Shown here in pieces: positions 23,501-32,325 of a DNA stretch of 64,000 bases. This DNA comes from Phymatolithon calcareum (taxonomy: Eukaryota > Rhodophyta > Florideophyceae > Hapalidiales): positions 3,844,001 to 3,908,000 of the forward strand of contig OZ345352.1 of NCBI GenBank assembly GCA_977006965.1, given 5' to 3'. The notes under the pieces were generated by a model. That model searched no databases. It was given only the letters and a program-made list of their open reading frames with translations, and was not told the DNA's origin. A program made the position numbers and the translations under genes. How positions within the stretch are numbered: the first letter of the stretch is position 1; each line of letters begins with the position of its first letter.

Positions 23501-26500
23501 TGTCCCAAGAATATCCTCTATTCCAGATAAAAATTCTTCTCGTGAAGACTTGCTCGTGCACGCAATCTTCATGATAGAGCTATTACTTCTGAACCAGAAT
23601 CATAGGTGGAAACACGCGAAAAGCTGTTTCAAGAAAAGCTCGAACTGCAAAGAAGGGTTTTGTAGGTATAATTTTCCTAGATTAGCTAATCATCTGACTC
23701 AAATTGATGAATTTGGTAGCATTACTGGAAAGAGAATTGTAGGAAGTGAATACATTAACTCTTTCAATTCTGTTTTGCTCCATGTCATACGATCAAATCA
23801 CGATGTTCGATTCCTTCTGTGCTGTGCGCACGAAATCTATTACACCATCAAGTATGTTGTAAAAGAACAAATGACAATAGATAATATCGCTGCAATCACT
23901 ATTGCATCGTACACGAAACGATTGGGAAAGGAAAGTACTTTAAAAAAAGATATTTCTGCGGCCCGAACTGTATACGGACGCATCGCTTCGATGGCATATG
24001 CTCGATCGGACCTCGTTGAAGTTGGCGCTGTAACTGCTGTACACTATTTATTACATGGTACTACATTTGTTTGCTCTCATGACTTTCAAAGTTTGCACTT
24101 GGGCAGGCACTTGTACGATTTAGATGAAATTGAAAGCGATATTGGAATCATCCCTTACGGAAATTCTTACATTGCATTCAATGTAACATCGAATTACACT
24201 TTGCGCCCATTAGAGTTGGAGAAAACATGTCTTTACGATTATACAGAAGGCTATCTTATATCAAAGGATATTCCCAAAGAAATTGATTCAAATCTAGACT
24301 GCATGCGTCTTCACCCAAACCATCCCTTTTATGCTACAAGAGTGGTTAAGCGACGTAAAGTAAAAGTAATCTCGGATATCATTGGTCCTCGAATACCTGA
24401 TTTGTATGAGATCAGTGATGAGGAAATGGAAAAGTATGCTAAAATTGCATTACTTCTTTTTAAACCATACAGAAGCAAAGTAAATATACTACAGCAGTTC
24501 AAATCATTCAAAGAGGCATTTCAAAATTTTAAAAATAGCGTACAGTACAAGAACTCTCAAGCTGAACGCATACTCTCAAACATGCAACACTACTATATTG
24601 GGAAACGAAGAGCGCAGGAGATGAGGGCAGAGCAACGTGAAAATTGGGCACTGCAACACGAAAATCCATTCGAATTAGATTCTGATCCTTCTTCTGTAGA
24701 AGATGATGATATTGATGATCTAGAGGAAACTAGTGGTGATGATGAAGAAGAGTGTACTCCATTTGATGTACAGCAATTCACTTTTCAATTGCACCCTGGA
24801 ATAGTTGAGCGTATTCTGGGGAGCCTAATTGATGAAATAAATATCAACGGAAGAATAACCAATAGTACAAGAAAAAGAGACGTTTGCTCTCTCAGAGAAA
24901 TGAGATCGTTTGTCAGGCGCCATGTGCACAAACATATTAGTACAGAAGAAAATGAAAAAGGCATATCGTACTGGCCTTTTAGAGAAGAGAAACTCAATGG
25001 CATCTCTAAAACCCGTTTTTTATCAAAAGATATTGCAGCGTCGTATGATAGCATGATATGCCAAGACGATAAAGCATTAAATTCCAAAAACATGGAACTG
25101 AAAGTATCTGCGAAAAACTCGAAGGAAGAAACAGTAGTTAGGTTGCTTGAAGATGCGATTAAATCCAAACGTGAGTCTGAAAATCGGTATATCGATGATA
25201 ACTGTTCTGTAAAATTGGCAGAAACTATTAACCCATCCATTGATCAAGTAGCAAATAGATTTACGCTCAATGAAAGACAGACCATTGCTTTTCGAATAGC
25301 CGGTTCCTATCTATTAGACTCATTCAAACGATCATTGCTGCGATATTCCCCTGGTAAACCTCTTAGAATGCATTTATCTGGTGAAGGAGGGACTGGAAAG
25401 TCGAGGATAGTTGAAGCAATTCGATTTCTTGCAAATGGGTGGGGATATCCTGACGCTGTTGTCACAGTTGCTCCAACTGGTATTGCTGCTGTATTAGTTG
25501 ATGGAGAAACAGTTCATTCTAAGCTACAAATATTACATAATAAGAAACCAACAATGAAACAATTAGAAGAATGGTCAAGAGTCTACATGGTTATTTGGGA
25601 CGAGATTAGTATGACAGGACAGACTCTATTTTCAAAGGCAATGAAGAAAATCAAAGCGTTCTTGGGAACTGAGAAAGGTTGCGATGCCAGAATTCACATA
25701 GTAACCGCAGGTGATTTTGCACAGCTTCCTCCTTGCTTCGAAAAGTATGTATTTTCACCTCCTGCATTCGTAGAGGCAAGCACTTTCCTATTGGATAGCG
25801 CAACTAAGGCTGGAACAGAATCAAGTGTAAGCGGAAGCAACTCCAGAAAATCAAACGCAAATGTGAATAACATCACAGGCTACCACATTTGGCAATCATT
25901 CAAGACTGTTGTCAAGCTTAAAGAGAATATGAGACACCGATCTGATCCGTCTTATGGAAGTATCCTAAAACGACTGCGAACTGGTGATCAAACAGTTCAA
26001 GATTTTGAGGTCCTGAACACCAGATTTTTGGATCCATTGTGCCCTACTTCTGAAGTACAGAAGCAATTTAAGAATAGAAAAGATAAAAATCTATCATTTC
26101 CCATTGCTGTCCAGGCAAATCGTAGCAGACACTCTATAAATTGGCTCAGTACCTCTGAGATATCTCAAAATAGTTCTGAAGTTGAAATACGTATTGTATG
26201 TCCGGCCCAATTTAGTGCAACAAAGAGAGGTGCAAAACCAACCATGGAGCAACTGGAAGATCTTCTTAAACTTGGAGATAATAAATTGCAAAGATTATCT
26301 CCATTGCTTCCCATTTTTCCAGGTATGCGCGTTTTTATAACTCAAAATATTAGCCCAAAACTTGGACTTGCAAATGGGTCAACCGGAACTGTACTCGGGT
26401 GTCAGTTTCCAGAAAATGTCGTTTTTCGCACAATTTTAGTGAAGGGTGCTCCAATGAAGATTTCATCCACAATTCCGGAAATTGTATTTGTGTCCGTGGA

Positions 26501-27857
26501 GCAAGCAAAATTAAAGACACGCTTTTCAAATATACCCGAAATCTACCCTAGTAACACTATTCCAGTACTGCCATATTCAGTTACTGTGCGCGTGTCGTGT
26601 CTACGTAACAGAAATTTCAGTATAAAAGTGACACAGATTCCAATATCTCCATCATTTGCAGCGACTACTCATAAACTTCAAGGAACAACATGTGATGCAA
26701 TTTTGTCGTACAGTGTTAATGAACCTGGTAGACAACCAACATCGCTCTATGTATTGGCTTCTCGCGTTAAAACATTAGAAGGTCTTTTTCTCTGCAAAAA
26801 ACTTACAGAGGAAGACTTTAAATATTTCAGGCCCTCTCAAGAAGTTCTTGATGAAGAAGAAAGACTTGACGGGCTCTGCACAAGAACACTGGAGAATTTC
26901 ATGAATGGAACTATATTTCCGGATGAAGTCAATAATGAGACTCAGAACCTGAAAAGAGTAGAAGAGAACGACCCGGAAGAAACAATAATTGACCTTTATC
27001 CACCTAAAAATAACGAAAAAACCGGAAACAATGTGATTCATCAATCGGTTAAAATCCCCTCACATAATACTTCTTATTTCGGAAGCTCATGTTTCGAATT
27101 GCTCGTACCTCATTTTCACTCTGGAACAGTTATGAGAATAAAGTCTGTCCACAGATTCCTTGTAAGTTGTAATTTCAGAGCTCCTGCTCTTCCAATAACC
27201 TCACTCTTAGCCGATAGTGTTTCTAGACACCCAACACTATGGAAACCTGTTGATGTTCCAGGTGATGGGAATTGCTGGATATATGCAACAGTTCTCTCCA
27301 TTTACTACTGCACTTTAAGTTTAGGAAACGCTTTATATTTGAATCCACAAGATTGTAGAAGAAAAATATCTTCAATTCTTTCCGAAGTGTCAAAATCCGA
27401 TGAACATACGAAACATAGCTTTCTACGAAATATGAACCTATTAACTTCTCGACAAGGTGTTGCTCTACAGCAATTTTCTACTGCAATAGGATACAGTAAC
27501 TCATTAGAAATGTTGTCCTCGTTTCTAAAGATTGGAACCCCTAATATTTGCTTGTGGGCTGCTGACATTGGTGACGAAATGAACTTGCTTTCGCTTGTAT
27601 TAAATCAAAACATTATATCTTATAGTCCTTCTTCAACAAAAACACATCAATCTACCTTAGATCTAAATTCAACTATTGGTCCTTTGTCCCCGACTTCAGT
27701 CTACAGTCCATATCCAGATATTACGCTTGAGAACTCAGCAGTACCATTTCAAATTCATTGCCCTCATGGGATTTTAATAATTAGAAATTTTTACGTACCG
27801 TTTTCCACGTTTACAAATACGAATCAAGGGTACTCGAATTTTCTGGCGTGGAGTTAA
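20571..27857 (+). CDS. Helitron/Helentron Rep-helicase with OTU protease domain, intact
   Basis: A single 2428-aa frame, the transposase of a rolling-circle DNA transposon. It nicks one strand with an HUH/Tyr Rep domain and unwinds DNA with a PIF1-like helicase. N-terminal Y-S-x-(I/V)-K-L-A-P motifs occur at residues 62, 81 and 156. A zinc-binding region has CxxC at 246-249 and 323-326, followed by a DUF6570-like part. The Helitron N-domain motif FPHLFPFGYGHPD is at 574-586. Rep motif FITVTPN is at 725-731, HUH motif H-V-H at 826-828, and catalytic YxxKYxxK at 1091-1098. The helicase has Walker A GEGGTGKS (1604-1611), DE (1677-1678), GDFAQLPP (1714-1721), HKLQGTT (2034-2040) and YVLASR (2060-2065). 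The OTU DGNC motif is at 2232-2235. All Rep and helicase motifs are intact; the usual OTU His is not obvious. The ATG at 20571 is the first in an open frame and sits against the microsatellite. Confidence 0.95.
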   Translation: MGRKRKHDRKILSNRPKKVKKSTPILPHIKMSDDIIQYDYKENYLIKIAAKIKSTSFQEEVYSPVKLAPNVNNSVLHKRKYSTIKLAPQIMHNAVLPMREPKCIPILPLDTLQKNVYFSTDSALFDFRPQELKMNKNKRFSEISEGTKPVFHDECYSSIKLAPRTEPTALPSFRDDKSVPILPFATVKENVPSSTDSVGHELLSEEELAKMTENQSFSAVSEETKRAIHEECRKMLTGPFMEQKVCAVCDSWTRENLCPLREPSKDFYSRCLNRLAPSVDLPERLKRFYDISAYIPELKNALLSKQGVEEDKCIENIFRIRVCNKCYNSLKRGSQYENNNPPKFSVANGFTIGLLPKSIIDATVTEKRLTSLTNIKGHTVIARGGKHRFIKSHFIVFSSQPDVIKEGINELIKEEDKLLLIFTNPMTDAQKRATMRRYIARKGKINDLLDFYMENNALYKCLERNGTEICRLQNISSSAQSELDNVNTVYYIDDQMSAEEISENQSNIRRPTVLDSAQNPDEETIIRQDASLFTNEEATEPITTLKMATAQVIDVQQAGKLLPANSPNFFGRLFPHLFPFGYGHPDVSRNVSVSLEECVKHYLKLSSRRFSQDETFPLIAFDIVSRKRAMSHISLTCRLNPKEIEILNEVSASDLAGQLEQETRKREILKNGHNFTEKTMNHGGKRLLRRVNAVLGKTFASNEERKIYQRKAWSMAAKYHSAAMFITVTPNENGNVTVAFFAGDIKRDNLISITENDIPCNASRIEIAGRDPVSCDLFFTNILEMLIGPMIGFDMKTKLPRKQGGLFGVPKAFMGGIENQGKGTLHVHLIVFLAGFPNDADEIMLLLKTNKDFRDRMNSYIDSVIESSAINSESELECPNCCSKGTIEPTKISKIAYSRNLKFDTPPDTSKCKTCQNSFGGDVVIRHNLRRMKMQLFEQCASHTLGNKCSDAFSLSTVGSVEQYDKEEDNKVAIRSAVPRISSIPDKNSSREDLLVHAIFMIELLLLNQNHRWKHAKSCFKKSSNCKEGFCRYNFPRLANHLTQIDEFGSITGKRIVGSEYINSFNSVLLHVIRSNHDVRFLLCCAHEIYYTIKYVVKEQMTIDNIAAITIASYTKRLGKESTLKKDISAARTVYGRIASMAYARSDLVEVGAVTAVHYLLHGTTFVCSHDFQSLHLGRHLYDLDEIESDIGIIPYGNSYIAFNVTSNYTLRPLELEKTCLYDYTEGYLISKDIPKEIDSNLDCMRLHPNHPFYATRVVKRRKVKVISDIIGPRIPDLYEISDEEMEKYAKIALLLFKPYRSKVNILQQFKSFKEAFQNFKNSVQYKNSQAERILSNMQHYYIGKRRAQEMRAEQRENWALQHENPFELDSDPSSVEDDDIDDLEETSGDDEEECTPFDVQQFTFQLHPGIVERILGSLIDEININGRITNSTRKRDVCSLREMRSFVRRHVHKHISTEENEKGISYWPFREEKLNGISKTRFLSKDIAASYDSMICQDDKALNSKNMELKVSAKNSKEETVVRLLEDAIKSKRESENRYIDDNCSVKLAETINPSIDQVANRFTLNERQTIAFRIAGSYLLDSFKRSLLRYSPGKPLRMHLSGEGGTGKSRIVEAIRFLANGWGYPDAVVTVAPTGIAAVLVDGETVHSKLQILHNKKPTMKQLEEWSRVYMVIWDEISMTGQTLFSKAMKKIKAFLGTEKGCDARIHIVTAGDFAQLPPCFEKYVFSPPAFVEASTFLLDSATKAGTESSVSGSNSRKSNANVNNITGYHIWQSFKTVVKLKENMRHRSDPSYGSILKRLRTGDQTVQDFEVLNTRFLDPLCPTSEVQKQFKNRKDKNLSFPIAVQANRSRHSINWLSTSEISQNSSEVEIRIVCPAQFSATKRGAKPTMEQLEDLLKLGDNKLQRLSPLLPIFPGMRVFITQNISPKLGLANGSTGTVLGCQFPENVVFRTILVKGAPMKISSTIPEIVFVSVEQAKLKTRFSNIPEIYPSNTIPVLPYSVTVRVSCLRNRNFSIKVTQIPISPSFAATTHKLQGTTCDAILSYSVNEPGRQPTSLYVLASRVKTLEGLFLCKKLTEEDFKYFRPSQEVLDEEERLDGLCTRTLENFMNGTIFPDEVNNETQNLKRVEENDPEETIIDLYPPKNNEKTGNNVIHQSVKIPSHNTSYFGSSCFELLVPHFHSGTVMRIKSVHRFLVSCNFRAPALPITSLLADSVSRHPTLWKPVDVPGDGNCWIYATVLSIYYCTLSLGNALYLNPQDCRRKISSILSEVSKSDEHTKHSFLRNMNLLTSRQGVALQQFSTAIGYSNSLEMLSSFLKIGTPNICLWAADIGDEMNLLSLVLNQNIISYSPSSTKTHQSTLDLNSTIGPLSPTSVYSPYPDITLENSAVPFQIHCPHGILIIRNFYVPFSTFTNTNQGYSNFLAWS

Positions 27858-28700
27858 GATGTAGTATTGATTAGTATTGATTGCAAGTGAGGAGAGTCAG
27901 TTTAATCCACGTGCCGCTAACATGGGATATTTTAACATTAGCAGTGCGAAAAGTATGTTCTTTATGAATCGTTTATGATAATTTATTGCTGTCAATAGCC
28001 GTTACAGTACACTTGCCACCATATCGCACCATCGATCGTATGAATAACATGTGCATAAACCGTCACAATATATGCGAGAGACAGGAACTGCTTCTTCGAA
28101 GGGGATACGAGATGTTTCGAATAGAAAATAGACCAAATTGAATAAATTATGAAACTTTCAAGAAATTGTGCATCGCATTCTAAATCTCTGAATATCAAAT
28201 AAACACGTTGTCTCGAAATATGTGCGTTTCCCGTGGGAATGAGGTCAAGATTTGGAAGAGAGAACATTTTTAACTCCGTTTCATCTGTTGTGGCATTATC
28301 TATCTGAATATTTAATCCTTATCTATGGTAGTGAGTTTAGATAACCATGCAAGTACATTTTATCCCCTGTCGTCCATTGCACTAACTTAAACAATGAAAA
28401 TATCAATGGTGTTCTAAGTGGACAGCTCAGCATTATTTCTGGAATAGTTACGTTGAAAAAACTAAAGTTATTTACAAATGTGTGGCACGATTTTACCAAT
28501 CCCTCAATTAAAGGAAGAATTTCTTCAAATTTGACGTTAACTACAGTAGAATTCACAGAGACTGTCAGTTCGTGTAATCAAAAACTCTATGGCACAGGAA
28601 AACTGTTGATTCGTAGTCCAGACAAACACATCACACATCTTGAAACCTATCACGTCCACAATACTTCTGAACACATCTCACACGTGGTGAAACCGTCCTG
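27858..28700. other. AT-rich tail downstream of the Rep-helicase ORF
   Basis: About 0.85 kb of AT-rich DNA between the TAA of the Rep ORF and the minisatellite. The short ORFs on both strands are unrecognised. I see no clear terminator or polyadenylation signal that I would defend. It is probably the non-coding 3' part of the element. Confidence 0.5.
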
Positions 28701-29500
28701 CAGGTCAGTGATGCGACTATTGGGCTAGCTGGCGGTGATCATAGAGCGGAAAATGGAAATCTGCAAGTTTTTTGAGAATATTAGTCAGCGAAGCAGTTTA
28801 AAAAGCCTCCTTACAAGTCTCATACACGTTCACAGAACCCCTGCAACACACTTGTCGAAGCCTGCCAGGCTCACAGTACATCTGAACACACCTCAAAAAC
28901 GTTGAAACCTCCCTCTTAAATGATACCTTTGTAACTATTGGCAAGCTCGTGGTGCTCGTGGAGTTGCAAATCAATTCAATATGCAAAATCTGCAAATTAT
29001 CTTACAATGTAAGTTAGGGAGGCGGGTCAAAACGCCTCTTTGAAAGTCTGAAAGAAGGCGGCAGTGTGCAGAATTTCTGAAACGTCCAACTTTTCAGTGG
29101 CCAAAATATTGGCGAGCACAAAAAATTATCAATTATTTTAAGTTGTAAATTCTACAAATTTTAATCTCTGAGTGGTCCAATAAAATCTCAGAACGAGATA
29201 AATGTGGTCCAATCATTTCGACGATTTCGTCCAATGAAGCAATCGTGTCCAAGGGATACAGGAAACGGGGAGCTACTGGTGCTCGTGAAGTGGAAAATGA
29301 TTTCAATATGCGAAATCTGGAGGATTTGAGAGAATTTAAGTAAGGGAGGCGCTTCAAAACGCCTCTTCGAAAGTCTCAAAGAAGGCGGGAATCTTCAAAA
29401 TTTCTGAAACGTCCAACTTTTCAATAGCCAAAATATTGGCGAACACGTAAAATTGTCAATTTTTTTAAATTGCAAAATCTGCAAATTTTAATCTCTGAGA
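28700..29500 (+). repeat. Degenerate long tandem repeat, about 0.3-kb unit
   Basis: Segments near 29035-29200 and 29361-29520 match closely in direct orientation, 326 bp apart (both contain 'tctgaaacgtccaactttt' and 'aaaatattggcga'). The intervening stretch near 29270-29350 matches about 28945-29035 ('ggtgctcgtg', then 'ggaggcg', then 'aaaacgcctc'). A third, more decayed unit is visible near 28730-28830. No coding function seen. Confidence 0.75.
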
Positions 29501-29730
29501 GGTCCAATGAAATCACAGAACGCGATGAATGTGGTCCAATCGTTTCGATTATCTCGTCCAATGAAATCACAGAACCCAATGAATGTGGTCCAATCATTTC
29601 GACTATCTCGTCCAATTAAATGAATGAAATGATAGCACCCGATGAATGTAGTCCAATCATTTCGATAATATCGTCCAATTAAATTCTTAGAAACATGGGT
29701 GTCATAACTCAACATCTCCGCTAATACCAT
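29176..29730 (+). repeat. 54-bp minisatellite units
   Basis: Units beginning 'tccaat' and containing 'gaatgtggtccaatcattt' recur at 29176 and 29230, and again at 29503, 29557, 29611 and 29674. Spacings are 54 bp, except the last at 63 bp, which has a short insertion. They lie inside and beyond the 326-bp repeat. Minisatellites are commonly carried by Helentron-family elements; here they sit between the Rep gene and the proposed right end. Confidence 0.85.
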
Positions 29731-29789
29731 AACTAAAGTTATGGAATATTGGTGGGCTCGCTCGCTCGCGCAGTACCATAACTTTAGTT
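29727..29789. repeat. Mutually exclusive hairpins near the element right end
   Basis: 'ccataact' (29727-29734) pairs with 'agttatgg' (29737-29744) to form a compact hairpin. 'aactaaagttatgg' (29731-29744) also pairs perfectly over 14 bp with 'ccataactttagtt' (29776-29789), across a 31-nt loop holding a (gctc)n stretch. The two structures share the same middle segment and cannot form together. Possible roles include rolling-circle termination or a transcript end; neither is shown. Confidence 0.8.
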
Positions 29790-29983
29790 TTTCAAGTTAA
29801 ATTTTGTGAAATGTTTTTTAAAAAATTGTTTTCTAAATTTAACCGACAGATGTTAATTAAATGGTGTTCGAAACTCATATTATAAAAACCAGTTCTGAGT
29901 TCGAACTTCTAACATAAGGAATCATACTCTCCTGGTTCTGGTTCTAGTACCAATAAAGTGGATTAATCTTTAGAAACTAGGGT

Positions 29984-30006
29984 GGAAACTGCTGATAGCA
30001 GTTTCC
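29984..30006. repeat. Candidate 3'-terminal hairpin of the rolling-circle element
   Basis: 'ggaaactgct' (29984-29993) and 'agcagtttcc' (29997-30006) form a perfect 10-bp stem with a 3-nt loop. Six bases later, at 30013, sequence becomes homologous to the NB-ARC/WD40 gene copy at 31494; left of that point homology is absent. A short hairpin a few bases inside the right end is what Helitron-family elements have. No canonical CTRR end follows (it reads 'atttgt'), which fits a Helentron better than a classical Helitron. Confidence 0.6.
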
Positions 30007-30012
30007 ATTTGT

Positions 30013-30918
30013 AATTGGAGTTTTGTAAACGACAGTCGGAGCCATGAAGACAATGTCAGTATGGTACACATAGCTTCTGAACGGATTTCTGGGACCGGAA
30101 CTTAGCACGTGTGGAGAATCGTTGGTTGCAGATTAATATGATTCATTTGAGCGAATGTTGTTGACTAAGATTCCGAGAGCGTGGTGGTCTGTTGGAGAGG
30201 AAGATATATCCATGAGTAACTTTGCAGACATCTGGTGTCTGCAAATTCCATTACGGAGCTTGCTGGTCTTTTGTTGGATGGGCGTTGGACACATGCACGT
30301 GGTAAGATCGGTAGAATGATGGCACTGAAATCGGAGTTTGATTGTTCGCTGACACTTACGGATGAATTATTCCACAAATAATCCGACAGAGCTTCGAATT
30401 GCTTTAGAAAGGGATACAATTGTCGTGGGGAAGAGTAACGGAAGGGCAGTGACCGTTTCTGTTCTCAGTGTGCGGACGACTGTTCAACATAAGAACGGAG
30501 AACTCAATTGTAGAAGCGTACTTGAAAAGCGTGGAACGGCACACACGAAAGACGAATTTTCGATTCGTGAATGTGTTTTTCCAAGGTTCGCAAAGCGCGC
30601 AGATCATAGAGATGTCCGTGGGAGGGTATTGCGATGCAGTTGATTGTTCTTCATGTTGACGTTTTGTCGCATCACGCGCATCAGGCGCAGACAGTGATGT
30701 TGTAGTCGCAGATTCGTCGACATGTGACATATTGAAGCGGCTGAAAGTACATTCTGACCTTGTATTGTGCGTTTCATTTTCTGCTTCGTCAAGAACAATT
30801 GTCTCAGGGTCGGATGATGGATCGATCAAAATCTGAGAATGGGAGACATTTGAGTCGCCAGTGCGTGTTCTCGAAGGGCACAGTAAGGGGGTAACGGGCG
30901 TTGTTGTTAGCAGCGGAT
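30013..30918 (+). pseudogene. NB-ARC/WD40 (STAND) gene fragment T1
   Basis: Homologous to 31494-32389 (offset 1481 at the left, 1471 at the right). It begins in the middle of the winged-helix region, at the codons matching 'LKFCKRQ' of the second copy. It continues through the helical linker (recognisable 'THARGK' and 'ELL' stretches, frames broken). It then enters a WD repeat that is open from about 30661 to 30915 ('DILKRLKVHSDLVLCVSFS', 'TIVSGSDDGSIKI', stop, 'EWETFESPVRVLEGH'). The TGA at 30834-30836 replaces the expected Trp. The left end is cut by the element and the right end is fused to NB-ARC sequence. Not functional as it stands. Confidence 0.7.
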
Positions 30919-31510
30919 GCACTAGTGTACGTGTCTGTGAGGATGTTTATGACGCACGCGAAACAAGATGCTGCGAAGTATGGGCTTGCAGAAATCACCG
31001 GGAACGTGAGAAAGAGTCTTGTGATGATCCTAAAGAGTTGCAGCGGGTTGCCGATAGCGTTGCAAGTTGCAGGAAGCGCAGTTGTTTTCCTCGCAAGTGA
31101 ACATGGAGATTTTGAAGGTGCATGTGGCGAATATGCTTCAATGCTGGAGAAGTATAGCATTGAATTTGGGGAAGAGCAAGGCCCAGGGGGCCGGAGCTTG
31201 AACGTAGAACTCGCCCTCAGCCTTAAGATCTTGGAAGCTAGATTTGTAAAGCTGCAGAGAACGCATGGTGTTGTGGTGGACCACACGATCGCCGATCTGT
31301 ACACAAGTCTTGGCGTGCTGCGAAACCAGACTTGGATGCCCATTTCAGTCTTGAGCCGAATGTGGAACATCGACAAAGGTGTTTTGTTTGGCAGTCGTGC
31401 GCCTTCTCAACGGGTTGAGTCTTCGCAAGCTCACTTTTCGGGAAGATGGAGAAGGTCGGGCGAAAGAAGGTGGTCTTCTGCTGCACGATCTACAATTGAA
31501 GTTTTGTAAA
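30919..31510 (+). pseudogene. NB-ARC domain 3' half and winged helix (T2), P-loop missing
   Basis: The frame starting near 30901 reads 'AKQDAAKYGLAEITGNVRKS' and 'KSCSGLPIALQVAGSAV', the GLPxAL motif of NB-ARC ATPases. It runs on to 'VLRNQTWMPISVLSRMWNID'. A frameshift near 31378 moves the winged-helix part ('VVRLLNGLSLRKLTF', 'LLLHDLQLKFC') to the next frame. The LHDLQ motif is typical of Apaf-1-like and other NB-ARC proteins with C-terminal WD repeats. No Walker A motif is found because the sequence to the left is T1 WD-repeat DNA: the gene is a chimera joined near 30918. Confidence 0.7.
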
Positions 31511-32320
31511 CGACAGGGGGAAAGGATGAAGACAAGTTCGATATGTCATACACAGCTTCTGAATTGATATCTGTCATCGAAGCTGGACATATTTGAAGAT
31601 TTGTTGATTGGAGATCAAGGTGATTCATTTGAGTGAACGTTGTTGGCACAGGTATCGAGACCATGGTGGTCCGTCGGAGAGGACGGATTTATTTTTGTGG
31701 AACTTGGCTGACTCCTCTTGTCTGCAGATTTGATGATGGAGCTTGGCATTCTTACGTTGAATGCGCGTTCGACTTATGCACGTGGTGATATCAGTGAGAT
31801 GTTGGCACTGAAAGCAGCCTTTGACTTTCTGCTGACGCTTGAGGACGAACTTATTCCACAAAGAGTGAGACAGAGCTTCGAATTGCTTTGGAAAGCGATA
31901 CAATTATCGAGGGGATGAGTAACGGAAGGACAGCGACTGTTTCTGTTCCAAGTGTGCGGACGGTTGTTCAACATAAGGACGGAGAATGCGGTTGTAGGCG
32001 CGTAATTGAAAATCGTCGAATCGTACACACGAAAGTCGTATTTGCAACCCGTGAACGCGTTTTTTCTAGATTTGCACAGCGCGCAGATCATGGAGATCCC
32101 CGTGAGAGGAAAGTGCTGGATAGTTGATTACCCTCCGTGTGGAAGTTTTGTCGCATCAAGAGCAGGAAGTGATTTTGTAGTCGTAGATGCGTCGACAGGT
32201 GACATATTGAAGCGGCTGCAAAGACACAGACGGTAAGATGCTTATCGTTTCCTGCTGCATTCAAAACAATCGTCAATGGGTCGGATGACAAATCGATCGC
32301 AGTCTGAGAATGGGCAACAA
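31511..32320 (+). pseudogene. Helical linker and first WD repeats of T2
   Basis: Continuation of the NB-ARC/WD40 gene. The frame 31718-31918 reads 'MMELGILTLNARSTYARGD' and 'RQSFELLWKAIQLSRG', matching the alpha-helical stretch between NB-ARC and WD repeats in STAND proteins (LL..W...KL...D...L...IQLS pattern). WD-like 'SFVASRAGSDFVVVDASTGD' follows at about 32140-32210. Frames change several times, and TGA at 32305-32307 sits where T1 also has TGA, in place of a WD Trp. Decayed coding sequence. Confidence 0.65.
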
Positions 32321-32325
32321 CTGAG

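Larger units (their letters stand above)
1..27095 (+). repeat. Giant direct repeat, copy 1 (left end outside window)
   Basis: Bases 1-27095 match 37125-64000 in the same order and orientation. The offset is 37124 at base 1, 37125 by base 755, 37135 by 8.8 kb, 37187 near 15.4 kb, 37146 from 16 kb to the microsatellites, and 36905 through the Rep/helicase ORF. Offset steps reflect small indels: 10 bp near 6970, a 60-bp gap near 15005, 41 extra bp near 15830, and microsatellite length change. Substitutions are rare; comparing the Rep ORFs by eye I found about eleven in 6.5 kb. The copy contains units A1 and A2, a spacer, two microsatellites and the intact Rep/helicase gene. Whether this is a segmental tandem duplication or two insertions of one element cannot be settled, because the outer ends lie outside the window. 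Confidence 0.97.

Noticed and set aside
24785-25240. 151-codon minus ORF inside the Rep/helicase gene (also 61690-62145)
   Set aside because: A shadow of the real plus-strand frame, Ser-rich and without recognisable features.
29176-29730. CRISPR-like array of 54-bp units
   Set aside because: The units are contiguous tandem repeats without unique spacers, in a eukaryotic mobile element context.
30834-32307. Genetic code with TGA read as Trp
   Set aside because: Trp is encoded by TGG throughout the Rep/helicase ORF and elsewhere in the WD repeats, and the 2428-codon ORF ends at TAA with no internal TGA. The shared TGA is better explained as an inherited lesion.
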